Positions 28,339-35,116 of a DNA stretch of 64,000 nucleotides are shown here, piece after piece (positions within the stretch are counted from its first letter, which is position 1; the number at the start of each line of letters is the position of its first letter). The position numbers and the translations under genes are program-made. The stretch is from an uncultured Clostridia bacterium (lineage in GTDB: Bacteria; Bacillota; Clostridia; TANB77; CAG-508), in contig CAKPPO010000002.1 of NCBI GenBank assembly GCA_934177725.1, positions 1 through 64,000 of the forward strand, read 5' to 3'. Below the pieces are notes generated by a model. That model was not told the origin of the DNA and ran no database searches. It was given only the letters and a program-made list of their open reading frames with translations.

Positions 28339-28383
28339 ACCTCCTACTATAAGCTAATTCATTTTATGCTTATAGTAAGAGGT
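28339..28383 (-). promoter_or_regulatory. 16-bp hairpin covering the deacetylase ribosome binding site
   Basis: Arms 28339-28354 and 28368-28383 pair over 16 positions with one G-U. On the minus strand the second arm contains AGGAGGT, followed at once by TTTTTATG, the deacetylase start. The hairpin can act as a terminator of the upstream genes or hide the site. Confidence 0.6.
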
Positions 28384-28395
28384 TTATGATATTTT

Positions 28396-29031
28396 TTAAT
28401 CATAAACTTCTATTGCTTTTATTATTGTTCTTTTAATTGCTCCTAATGTGCACGTAATTAATGTTATTTCTCTTTCACCATTTGTATTATTATCCAAACA
28501 TGTTGTATCATTTGGATCTACTTTATAATTTTTATAAACTTGATAGACTACTTCTCTACCATATGTGTCTGTCACAATAATTTTGTCACCTATTTCAAGT
28601 TCTTTTATTCTTCCAAAGGTTTGATTGTAATTATGTCCTGATATACAAAAATTACCTACTTCATTTACTTTTGGTCCACAAGTTTTAGTAACTGATAATT
28701 TCAATGTTTTTTCGTTTGTTTCTTCTAATACATATTTTTCTATATTTAATTTAGGTATAGTTATTTTGCCTACTGTCTTACATCCTCTATATTGTTCTGG
28801 AAAATTTTCATATTCTTTTAAGTTATTTTCTTCATTATCTATTATTTTTATTTCATTTTTTTCTGTATTTATAAATTGATTTGCACTTACTTTTGTCGTA
28901 AATTCTTTAGTTTCAAAGTTATCTTTATCTATTTGGTCTATACAGATGTTAAATAGAAATACAAAAAATACTATAGCCACTATACCTGAAAAAATAATAG
29001 GTATTTTTATTTTTACTATTCTACATTTCAT
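28396..29031 (-). CDS. Sortase
   Basis: 211 residues with one N-terminal membrane helix. Catalytic residues are visible: His in ISGHNYNQTFG, Cys in LITCTLGA, Arg in KRTIIKA. The length and TLITC motif fit class D/E-like sortases, which join LPXTG proteins to the wall. The probable substrate is encoded just upstream, making a sortase-substrate pair. Confidence 0.9.
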   Translation of the reverse strand: MKCRIVKIKIPIIFSGIVAIVFFVFLFNICIDQIDKDNFETKEFTTKVSANQFINTEKNEIKIIDNEENNLKEYENFPEQYRGCKTVGKITIPKLNIEKYVLEETNEKTLKLSVTKTCGPKVNEVGNFCISGHNYNQTFGRIKELEIGDKIIVTDTYGREVVYQVYKNYKVDPNDTTCLDNNTNGEREITLITCTLGAIKRTIIKAIEVYD

Positions 29032-29088
29032 ATTTTACCTTCTTTTTTCTAGAATAATTCTTATTGTAAGAACTTACTATTCATATAG

Positions 29089-29119
29089 AAAGAACGACTT
29101 ATAATTAAAGCCGTTCTTT
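29089..29119 (-). terminator. Terminator after the LPXTG protein gene
   Basis: Stem AAAGAACG / CGTTCTTT within a larger imperfect palindrome; the sortase start lies 57 nt further on, so partial read-through is likely. Confidence 0.65.
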
Positions 29120-29128
29120 TGTTTTTTA

Positions 29129-29734
29129 TTATTTTCTTCTATATACCCTTAAATATACTAAATAAAGTCCTATACATATTACACTAAAATAAATAGCATA
29201 CTCTCCAAGTGTTGCACCTGTTTTAGGTAATTCTTCTACTTCTTCATTTTCTATAACATTAGTTATTTCATTCGCTATAGTCTCATCGTCTTTTACTTGT
29301 ATAGTTATTGTTTTTTGTGCCAATATATCGTTTGCATTTTGTACATCTAAAAGAGTTAATTTTATAGTATATGCACCTGCTTTTGTAAATGTTGCTTTTA
29401 CTGGTGTTTCATTAGTAAATGTTCCTGATATTGCAAATCCTGCTTCTGGTCCCCAATATCCTACTTGTGCAATGTCAATTTGAGTTCCTAAAGAATCTGT
29501 TGCCATTAACTTTGGTGTTGCTGGACCTTCTATTTCTACTTTTACTCTTACCTTTGCGTGTGTTGGTGTTGACTGCCCTGCCAATATAATATTAGTATCT
29601 TTTTCTTCATTTACTTTTACTTCACCGGTGTAAGAAATGTCGAAATGAATTGTAGAGTCAATTGCTGCATAAGAGCATACTCCAAATATTAGTAAAAATG
29701 CTAAAGCTACCAAAAAAATTCTTAGTTTTTTCAT
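29129..29734 (-). CDS. LPXTG-anchored surface protein
   Basis: 201 residues from ATG 29734. Signal peptide 1-23, a beta-rich single domain of about 130 residues, then a Glu-rich spacer, LPKTG at about residue 170, a hydrophobic helix and a basic end. Classical cell-wall sorting signal; presumably handled by the neighbouring sortase. The folded part is not recognised. Confidence 0.85.
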   Translation of the reverse strand: MKKLRIFLVALAFLLIFGVCSYAAIDSTIHFDISYTGEVKVNEEKDTNIILAGQSTPTHAKVRVKVEIEGPATPKLMATDSLGTQIDIAQVGYWGPEAGFAISGTFTNETPVKATFTKAGAYTIKLTLLDVQNANDILAQKTITIQVKDDETIANEITNVIENEEVEELPKTGATLGEYAIYFSVICIGLYLVYLRVYRRK

Positions 29735-29930
29735 TTTATTTTCATTCCTTTCCAATTTAAAATTAGGCTTTTTATCCCAACTCTTTTTTTAATATATATT
29801 GTTTTTATTTTAATTTATTCTATTAACTTTTATCTATTTTTCTACATATTTTGACACTTTATTACTAAATTTTACATATTATATAGTAGCTATAAAATAT
29901 AGCCAAAATTTAAAGAAAAGAGGTATTTAT

Positions 29931-30044
29931 ATGGATTTTGACAAAAACGTATGTCCTGTAGTGGATGTAGATGGTGTTATTGCATCTGGAAAACAATTTG
30001 ACTTAGATATTCGTCTTCCAGATGTTAATATAAAAAAGTGCTAA
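29931..30044 (+). CDS. 37-residue acidic micro-protein
   Basis: ATG with AGAGG 8 nt upstream. Sequence is soluble and acidic (PVVDVDGVIASGKQFDLDI in outline) and ends KKC, with a second Cys at residue 8. Its stop overlaps the convergent 52-residue gene by 4 nt. Function unknown; a TTGACA box lies near 29851 but its -10 partner is weak. Confidence 0.5.
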   Translation: MDFDKNVCPVVDVDGVIASGKQFDLDIRLPDVNIKKC

Positions 30045-30199
30045 TTATTATTTTCGTAGAAACTCACTATTATCTCTTCAATTTCTTTATTACTATACAT
30101 TTCACCAGAAAGTATTTTTATCATATACTCTATTATTCGCTCTCTCTTTTTGAATTTTTTACTTAATTTTTTTGCTACTTTTTGTACTTCATTTCTCAT
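30041..30199 (-). CDS. 52-residue basic helical protein
   Basis: Start at ATG 30199, with GGAGG 10 nt upstream. Lys/Arg-rich first half (VAKKLSKKFKKRERI) and an acidic second half. Possibly DNA-binding; not recognised. A 14-bp palindrome sits 150 nt upstream. Confidence 0.5.
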   Translation of the reverse strand: MRNEVQKVAKKLSKKFKKRERIIEYMIKILSGEMYSNKEIEEIIVSFYENNN

Positions 30200-30347
30200 T
30201 ACATATATTCCTCCATTTTTATTTGAATATATATTCTTTTTTGCTAGCATCTTAATTCTACAATATTCGACATATTAAATGTCAGTCCGACTATGCAAAC
30301 TTTTTTTATTTTTTTGAAGCTTCTATAATTATATATATTAAATTAGA

Positions 30348-30361
30348 TTCGCTATAGCGAA
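30348..30361. promoter_or_regulatory. 14-bp palindrome, possible operator
   Basis: TTCGCTATAGCGAA is a perfect palindrome in the 250-nt gap between the 52-residue gene and the XRE regulator gene. Confidence 0.4.
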
Positions 30362-30449
30362 ATTTATATAAAAAATACAAATTATTATATGAAAATACTT
30401 TTTCATTTTTTCTTTGGTTTTAGAAATTTCAACTTTCAATTCTCTGTAA

Positions 30450-30668
30450 TTATCTTATTTCAATATTTTTAGCTACAAACAATTCTTCTATTCCTACTTC
30501 CAAAGTTTTTGCTATTAAAACTATTTCTACAAATAATACTTTATCTGTTATTTTATTATTTTCTATATCTGATAATTTATGTCTATTTATTGATGTTTCT
30601 TTTTCTATGTCTTCTAAACTAATTCCTTTCTCATTTCTAATCTTCTTAATTATAAATTCTATTATCAT
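30450..30668 (-). CDS. XRE-family helix-turn-helix regulator
   Basis: 72 residues, one HTH_3/XRE domain: RNEKGISLEDIEKETSINRHKLSDIENNK. GAGGTG precedes the ATG. An inverted repeat spans its ribosome binding site, which suggests self-repression. It lies after the AgrB-like gene and may control that locus. Confidence 0.8.
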   Translation of the reverse strand: MIIEFIIKKIRNEKGISLEDIEKETSINRHKLSDIENNKITDKVLFVEIVLIAKTLEVGIEELFVAKNIEIR

Positions 30669-30691
30669 ACTAACACCTCAATTGTTAGTAT
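30667..30691 (-). promoter_or_regulatory. Inverted repeat over the XRE start
   Basis: ATACTAACA (30667-30675) and TGTTAGTAT (30683-30691) with a 7-nt gap that contains the ribosome binding site. Either an operator or a site-masking hairpin. Confidence 0.5.
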
Positions 30692-30716
30692 TCTCATTTT
30701 TTCCTTAAATATAAAA

Positions 30717-30746
30717 AAATATGATAGAAATATATCTATCATATTT
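30717..30746 (-). terminator. Terminator of the AgrB-like gene
   Basis: Stem AAAATATGATAGA / TCTATCATATTTT with a short loop and A/T runs, at the stop codon of the AgrB-like gene. Confidence 0.7.
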
Positions 30747-31390
30747 TATTTTTTTATCAATTCTTTTTTATTGCCTTGAACATACCCTAATAATATATTT
30801 TGTATATTATCTAATCTTTCAGTTACTCTTGCTGTACTGCTAATATTAATTTCGTTTGCTATGTACTTTAAAGATTTATTATCATGAAATCTTAATTTAT
30901 AAATTCTATAATATTCGCTATTTATATTGTTTAGGGCTATTTCAAAATTCTTAATTTGTCCTGAATCTTTATTTTCTTCTATATATTTTTCTATAAATTT
31001 GTACTTTGAATCATCCTCGCTTTTCTTCCATAAGTACATTCCTGCTTTTTTATTATATTCTTTATTTCTTTGTATATCTGCTTTACCTGATAACATATAT
31101 GCACCTAAAATCGAAGACATTGTACCTGCTATTATATCTATTTTAGATACTATAAATATAAGTGTCAATATAGTAGTGCTCCAAAAAAGACATTTATATG
31201 GATTCTTATAATGTTTAGATTGTTTTACTATATATCTTGTTATTTCGAATACTGCTATTATATACAAAGTTCTATATATAGACATATCTAAAATATATCC
31301 TACGCTCAATATTATCGCAGTCTCAAGAATATTAAATATTACTGATGGCAACCAATATAAGATTGCTCTTTTTTTCTCTGATACATTCAT
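30746..31390 (-). CDS. AgrB-like membrane protein fused to a C-terminal helix-turn-helix
   Basis: 214 residues. The first 115 or so hold about four membrane segments with SKHYKNPYKC: a His and a Cys seven apart, the spacing of the catalytic pair in AgrB peptidases (the GG-H-A context is not conserved). Residues 120-205 are soluble; YRIYKLRFHDNKSLKYIANEI looks like a sigma-region-4-type HTH. A membrane processing enzyme carrying its own DNA-binding part would be unusual. The start has GGAGAG 6 nt upstream and follows a short peptide frame by 3 nt. AgrB relation is inferred from the motif and topology only. Confidence 0.55.
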   Translation of the reverse strand: MNVSEKKRAILYWLPSVIFNILETAIILSVGYILDMSIYRTLYIIAVFEITRYIVKQSKHYKNPYKCLFWSTTILTLIFIVSKIDIIAGTMSSILGAYMLSGKADIQRNKEYNKKAGMYLWKKSEDDSKYKFIEKYIEENKDSGQIKNFEIALNNINSEYYRIYKLRFHDNKSLKYIANEINISSTARVTERLDNIQNILLGYVQGNKKELIKK

Positions 31391-31393
31391 TTT

Positions 31394-31450
31394 TTACTCT
31401 CCGTCTTCTGTATTACAAAACCATAAGAAAGAATAAATTGGTGGATACAT
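31394..31450 (-). CDS. 18-residue peptide, possible AgrD-like signal
   Basis: ATG 31450 with AAAGGAG 8 nt upstream; ends 3 nt before the AgrB-like start. An aromatic, proline-containing front (YPPIYSFLWF), one Cys at 12 and an acidic end (TEDGE), loosely like the charged tail of AgrD. Much shorter than known AgrD propeptides. It could also be a leader peptide that couples translation. Confidence 0.4.
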   Translation of the reverse strand: MYPPIYSFLWFCNTEDGE

Positions 31451-31463
31451 ATAATCACTCCTT

Positions 31464-31994
31464 TCATATCTTTATATTAGTTATACCTATATTTATAACA
31501 AACAATAATGTATAGCATAAACTTAAACTAATATTTCTCAATGTTATGCTTTTTATCTTACTATTATCATTAATATCCCATGAAGCTCTATATTTCAAAT
31601 AAAAGTTATTAAATTTCTTTTTTAGTATAACTATTAATATTATTAATATGCTCCTTTGTACAATATATGACAACCAATAATTAATTTTTATCAATGGCAA
31701 ACTACAAAAACTAGTAATAGTTAATAGAACATATATAAATACAAATAAAAATACATCAATTGATTTTGTGTCTTTGTACAATCCCTTTAATATCATATAT
31801 CCAATAATAGTAAAAAACATATAAACTAATATATTATATTTTAATAATAAAGCTAAAACAATATTGGTAATCAATAAGCCTAAAAATAAAATTATATTTT
31901 TCTTTTTATTCTTCATCTCTTTAAAATATATTAAACATAATGTAAAAATGGTCACATCTGGAATTATACCTAAAATTAAACTTAATAAATACAT
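31464..31994 (-). CDS. Polytopic membrane protein, AgrC-sensor-like without kinase
   Basis: 176 residues, about six membrane helices from the very N-terminus, little else. The topology is that of the sensor half of AgrC-type receptors, yet no histidine kinase part follows; the gene stops 14 nt before the peptide. AAAGGAG precedes the ATG. Similarity to AgrC is topological only, so receptor function is a guess. Confidence 0.5.
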   Translation of the reverse strand: MYLLSLILGIIPDVTIFTLCLIYFKEMKNKKKNIILFLGLLITNIVLALLLKYNILVYMFFTIIGYMILKGLYKDTKSIDVFLFVFIYVLLTITSFCSLPLIKINYWLSYIVQRSILIILIVILKKKFNNFYLKYRASWDINDNSKIKSITLRNISLSLCYTLLFVINIGITNIKI

Positions 31995-32076
31995 TTTCTT
32001 TTCTCCTTTGTTTTTTATAATAGTATGTACTATTTTTCATTTTAAGAACTACAATTTACTTTTTCTTCCATTTTGC

Positions 32077-32105
32077 TTGACATAAAAATCAAATTATATT
32101 ATAAT
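32077..32105 (+). promoter_or_regulatory. Consensus SigmaA promoter of a small RNA
   Basis: TTGACA, exactly 17 nt, TATAAT: a perfect vegetative promoter with no good gene behind it. Confidence 0.8.
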
Positions 32106-32111
32106 AAAAAT

Positions 32112-32192
32112 GCAATAAGTCTTACTTATGCGTAAAGAAAGAGGAGATAGCCCAAGTCGCAAACAGAGCCTATCTCTTCTTTCTGTTTTATT
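32112..32192 (+). ncRNA. Small RNA candidate with strong promoter and terminator
   Basis: From about 7 nt after TATAAT the transcript would hold a small hairpin (ATAAGT-CTT-ACTTAT) and then a 15-bp terminator stem (32136-32150 with 32170-32184, one G-U) followed by GTTTTATT. About 80 nt. The frame starting at 32128 has no ribosome binding site. It lies tail-to-tail with the minus-strand peptide gene at 32235-32318. Confidence 0.6.
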
Positions 32193-32234
32193 AAAACAAG
32201 TTCATTTTTATTGTATCATTATAATATTATTTTT

Positions 32235-32318
32235 TCAATATCTTTTTACCTTTTTTTTTACATTTTTTATTTTGTCGAAACATGCAGGCATGAATAAAAA
32301 TCCACCAGTAAAACCCAT
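32235..32318 (-). CDS. 27-residue peptide opposite the small RNA
   Basis: ATG 32318 with AAAGG 6 nt upstream. Hydrophobic front (GFTGGFLFMPACF) and a strongly basic tail (KIKNVKKKVKRY), the pattern of type I toxins and other membrane-acting peptides. A promoter and an early hairpin lie upstream. Small and unproven. Confidence 0.4.
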   Translation of the reverse strand: MGFTGGFLFMPACFDKIKNVKKKVKRY

Positions 32319-32344
32319 AGTTTACCTTTAAAGTTAATAAAAAA

Positions 32345-32363
32345 TAGAGTCCATAGGACTCTA
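32345..32363 (-). terminator. Terminator or attenuator before the 27-residue peptide
   Basis: TAGAGTCC / GGACTCTA perfect stem with a 3-nt loop, then TTTTTTATT on the minus strand. It lies between the promoter at 32433-32405 and the peptide gene. Confidence 0.6.
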
Positions 32364-32404
32364 CATGTATGTCGAAATATTTTGAACAAATAAAGTTCGT
32401 ATTT

Positions 32405-32433
32405 ACTTTATCGTAAATTTTTATTTTTGTCAA
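32405..32433 (-). promoter_or_regulatory. Promoter for a short minus-strand transcript
   Basis: TTGACA (32433-32428), 17-nt spacer, TAAAGT (32410-32405). Confidence 0.55.
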
Positions 32434-32439
32434 GTATAA

Positions 32440-32463
32440 AAAAAGACTATTGCTAGTCTTTTT
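32440..32463 (-). terminator. Terminator of the toxin-antitoxin operon
   Basis: AAAAAGACTA / TAGTCTTTTT stem with a 4-nt loop, overlapping the toxin stop codon. Confidence 0.8.
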
Positions 32464-32822
32464 ATAAACAATATTTATTTACTAATTCTATTATTTCTTC
32501 ATTTGTTAAAACTCTTTTATCATCTTTTTTATAATATATAGATAATAAATATGCATTTAAATCTTCCTTTATTGCATAATATATCATTCTATATCCATTT
32601 GATTTGCCCATTCTTGTATCCGTATTTGCAATTCTAACTTTTATAATCTTATTGTTTTCATCGTTTAAGTGTAATCCGAGGTATTTCATTTCCAACTAAA
32701 TTTCCAGTAACCAAATCTTTGACTACTGTACCTATATCTTCATCTATATGTTTGAATCTTTTTTTGGATTCATAATATTCTATATCTTCTTTAAATTTTT
32801 CAGTTGGAATTATCGTATACAC
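32462..32822 (-). CDS. RelE-family toxin, with +1 shift at a CGG codon
   Basis: 119 residues from GTG 32822. The first 48 codons (YTIIPTEKFKEDIEYYESK and on to VGNEIP) match the RelE-type N-terminus. CGG at 32678-32676 then leads to a stop; skipping the C gives PGLHLNDENNKIIKVRIANTD, GKSNGYRMIYY and LLSIYYKKDD, the conserved second half. Such toxins cut mRNA on the ribosome. The fused product has normal family length; neither half would work alone. The antitoxin gene lies 6 nt upstream. Confidence 0.82.
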
Positions 32823-32828
32823 ACCACA

Positions 32829-33005
32829 TTACCCCTTATTATGTTTCTTTTTTAGGTACTCATCCCATGTATCTAAATGTATTTTCCCTTCTTTATGTAG
32901 TTTTACTTCTTTTAAACTTTCTTCAAGAGATTCATATACGCTACAATATCTCTTCGGTGCTTTTTCTTTTGTGAATTTGCCTGTTAAACGAGCTATTGCT
33001 TCCAT
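32829..33005 (-). CDS. Antitoxin partner of the RelE-like toxin
   Basis: 58 residues from ATG 33005 (AGGAGG 6 nt upstream). Basic and acidic with YESLEESLKEVKLHKEGK and ending DTWDEYLKKKHNKG, the layout of short antitoxins that wrap their toxin. The small size and position just before the toxin support the call. Confidence 0.7.
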   Translation of the reverse strand: MEAIARLTGKFTKEKAPKRYCSVYESLEESLKEVKLHKEGKIHLDTWDEYLKKKHNKG

Positions 33006-33059
33006 ATTCACTCCTCCTATCTTTCTCATAAGTACACTTCCTTCCTTAGTAGTCATTTT

Positions 33060-33390
33060 AGCATATACTAAAGAAAAAATATGTCATATTCTGCTATGTA
33101 ACAGAATATTTATACGAGAAATATATACAAAAATTTACAAAATGTAAATAAATATAACAAAATTGTAATCAATATAACAAATTGTAATATTTTTGCAATA
33201 AAATTGTAACATTTTTGTATTTATCTGTCAATATTATACCATAATTTTCCTATAAAATCAAGTTTTACATAAAATAATTTTTTTGTTCAAAATGCCTAAA
33301 AATCAACGCATTACAATGCATTTAAAGCCGTTTTTATTTTAAATTTGAGTAATTATATTACTTGATATTACTGCATTTAAGCAAAAAAAT
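33060..33390. other. Non-coding gap at the chromosome-prophage side
   Basis: About 330 nt without a gene. Between 33160 and 33230 the motif ATAACAAAATTGTAAT occurs three times in varied form, with internal ACAATTTTGT-type symmetry; this may be regulatory or mere AT-rich repetition. It must contain the toxin-antitoxin promoter. No tRNA or integrase remnant marks an attachment site. Confidence 0.4.
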
Positions 33391-33391
33391 A

Positions 33392-33415
33392 GAGCAGTAC
33401 TTAATTGTACTGCTC
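33392..33415 (-). terminator. Terminator of the prophage late operon
   Basis: GAGCAGTAC / GTACTGCTC with a 6-nt loop, then TATTTTTTT on the minus strand, right after the endolysin gene. Confidence 0.8.
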
Positions 33416-33424
33416 GTTTTAGAT

Positions 33425-34180
33425 TTATCTTAATTTTTTATTTACTATGCTTTGAATAGCATTATAGTCGTAACCTTCTGCAATTAATTTTTCTTTTCTT
33501 GCTGGGTTGTTTCCCCATTTTCCTGCAATTACTTCGTCTGCTATTTCTTCGTTTGATTTTCTGTTTGAGGTTTCTGTCTTTCCTAGCAAAATTTCATTTA
33601 CCTTAGCTTGTACTTCATTATATAGAGAACCTAAAGCTTGTTTTCTTTCTGCTCCTACACCATACTTACCGGCTATTACTTCATTTGCTAAGTCTACTAT
33701 TGATTTTGTTGTTTGTGGGATTTCTTCATCTTCAATATTTTCAACTGCATTTTTTATTTCTTCTAGTGGGAAATTTGCTCCAGGACAACTTGTTGCTAAT
33801 ATTTCTCTATGGCCTTTTATCCATTTAATATTGTATCTTGACTTAATATCTTTTACTAATTCAATTATAGCTTGTTTTTGTACTTCTGACATAGTTTCTT
33901 CATTGAAATTACCTTCTGCACAAATTCCTATACTTGTACTATTTACACCTGGACAATGAGCTCCTGCCATATTTTCTGGTCTACCTTTGTATTTTGTTCC
34001 ATCTTTTCTTACATAGTAGTGATAGCCTATACCAGCCCACCCTTTATTTTTGTGATAGTTATGTATTACTTCAATACTTTGTAATACTGATACTCCTGAA
34101 TTATGAAGTAATATTCCTTCAACCTCTTTCATTGCACTATAGTTACTATTAAACTCTAAATTTGTTTCAATTATTTCCAT
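33425..34180 (-). CDS. Endolysin: N-acetylmuramoyl-L-alanine amidase with CW_7 repeats
   Basis: 251 residues. Amidase_2 domain at about 18-150: zinc ligands in LLHNSGV, and SCPGANFP, with IGYHYYVRKDG and GHREILATSCPG. The last 90 residues hold two CW_7 (Cpl-7-like) wall-binding repeats; the second, ADEVIAGKWGNNPARKEKL, is complete, the first is diverged. Cuts the amide between MurNAc and L-Ala to free progeny. Last gene of the late operon. Confidence 0.92.
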   Translation of the reverse strand: MEIIETNLEFNSNYSAMKEVEGILLHNSGVSVLQSIEVIHNYHKNKGWAGIGYHYYVRKDGTKYKGRPENMAGAHCPGVNSTSIGICAEGNFNEETMSEVQKQAIIELVKDIKSRYNIKWIKGHREILATSCPGANFPLEEIKNAVENIEDEEIPQTTKSIVDLANEVIAGKYGVGAERKQALGSLYNEVQAKVNEILLGKTETSNRKSNEEIADEVIAGKWGNNPARKEKLIAEGYDYNAIQSIVNKKLR

Positions 34181-34675
34181 TTATTTTTCCTCCTCAACAA
34201 TTTTCCAATCTTCAGCTAACATATCAGCTTGACTTGCTAACCAACCTAATTGAACACCTGATGTTCCTACAAATGCTATTGCTTTATTTCCTATTGCATC
34301 ATGTTCAGCATTTATTATTTCATTATTAGCATTTTTATAACTTATATTAGTTGCTAACTCTATGTATTGATTTTTACCATTCCAGCCTTTTCTTTGTACT
34401 TTTTTACCCCTTTTTAAATTAGATATTGCTTCTCCAAATGTAAATGTTTGTATGTTTAATTTTGATTCGTCTATATCATCACATATAATCCAATTATCTG
34501 CTACTATATTATCTAAATCTACAAATATATCTTCTGTCTCTAAAAAAGGTATTATACTTCCATCTTTGCAATGCATTGTTATTGTTCCATTTTCTTTTAC
34601 CCAATAACCTCTCCAATGTTCTCTTTTTATTTTGTGTCCTTGCTTTAATGCTTCATATGCTTTTTTAAATTCCAT
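34181..34675 (-). CDS. Tad2-like anti-Thoeris protein (DUF2829), two-part
   Basis: 164 residues. The C-terminal half is a Tad2/DUF2829 domain: TFGEAISNLKRGKKVQRKGW, NQYIELA and LGWLASQADMLAEDW. The N-terminal half repeats the pattern in weaker form (KAYEALKQGHKIKREHWRGYW ... ADNWIICDD in outline). Tad2 proteins bind the gcADPR-type signal of Thoeris immunity and block the defence. Location beside the lysis genes is a frequent site for anti-defence cargo. Function is inferred from family. Confidence 0.75.
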   Translation of the reverse strand: MEFKKAYEALKQGHKIKREHWRGYWVKENGTITMHCKDGSIIPFLETEDIFVDLDNIVADNWIICDDIDESKLNIQTFTFGEAISNLKRGKKVQRKGWNGKNQYIELATNISYKNANNEIINAEHDAIGNKAIAFVGTSGVQLGWLASQADMLAEDWKIVEEEK

Positions 34676-34849
34676 CTATTTTTCCTCCTTATTATCTTTT
34701 AATTGAGTTCCAAAGTAAAAAGCAATTATCATTAAGTAAATTTCTTTAATATCAAAATTTCCTTTTAAAGTAAGTATTGCTACTACTATTGTTAATACTA
34801 ATGTAACTAAACTTTTTACATTAATTAGTTTTGCTAATTTTTCTTTCAT
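34676..34849 (-). CDS. Holin-like 57-residue membrane protein
   Basis: ATG 34849. Basic N-terminus, hydrophobic helix at about 12-29 (SLVTLVLTIVVAIL), second weaker helix at 37-49. This small protein stands before the lysis enzymes in many clostridial phages; a holin or pinholin role is likely but not proven. The next gene begins one base after its stop. Confidence 0.65.
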   Translation of the reverse strand: MKEKLAKLINVKSLVTLVLTIVVAILTLKGNFDIKEIYLMIIAFYFGTQLKDNKEEK

Positions 34850-34851
34850 AA

Positions 34852-35106
34852 TTAATTCACCCCTATTCCTATTTTTATAAACAAAAAAACAAGTGCTACA
34901 CCACTTGTTATTATTGCTCCTATTGCTGTTCTAAAAGCCCATTTATTTGAGTCTTTCATATCTTTTATATCTTGTTCATTTTTTCTACTTCTATTATCTG
35001 CCTCATGTGCAATTTTCTTTGTTTCTCCATATCCGTCAAGCTTACTATTTATTACTGCTAATTGTGTTAAAACCTCTATTTTAAATTCATTTAATTCTTT
35101 TTCCAC
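34852..35106 (-). CDS. XhlA-family holin-associated protein
   Basis: 84 residues: an N-terminal coiled coil with RSRKNEQDIKDMKDSNKWAFR and a C-terminal membrane helix (TAIGAIITSGVALVFLFIK). Hemolysin XhlA family, which in Bacillus PBSX works with a holin and amidase in lysis. Confidence 0.85.
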   Translation of the reverse strand: MEKELNEFKIEVLTQLAVINSKLDGYGETKKIAHEADNRSRKNEQDIKDMKDSNKWAFRTAIGAIITSGVALVFLFIKIGIGVN

Positions 35107-35116
35107 TCTATCACCT

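Noticed and set aside
32128..32331. Plus-strand frame inside the small RNA region
   Set aside because: No ribosome binding site and the terminator hairpin lies inside it.
33160..33230. Repeats that might be a CRISPR array
   Set aside because: The units are short, degenerate and have no regular spacers; no cas gene is present.
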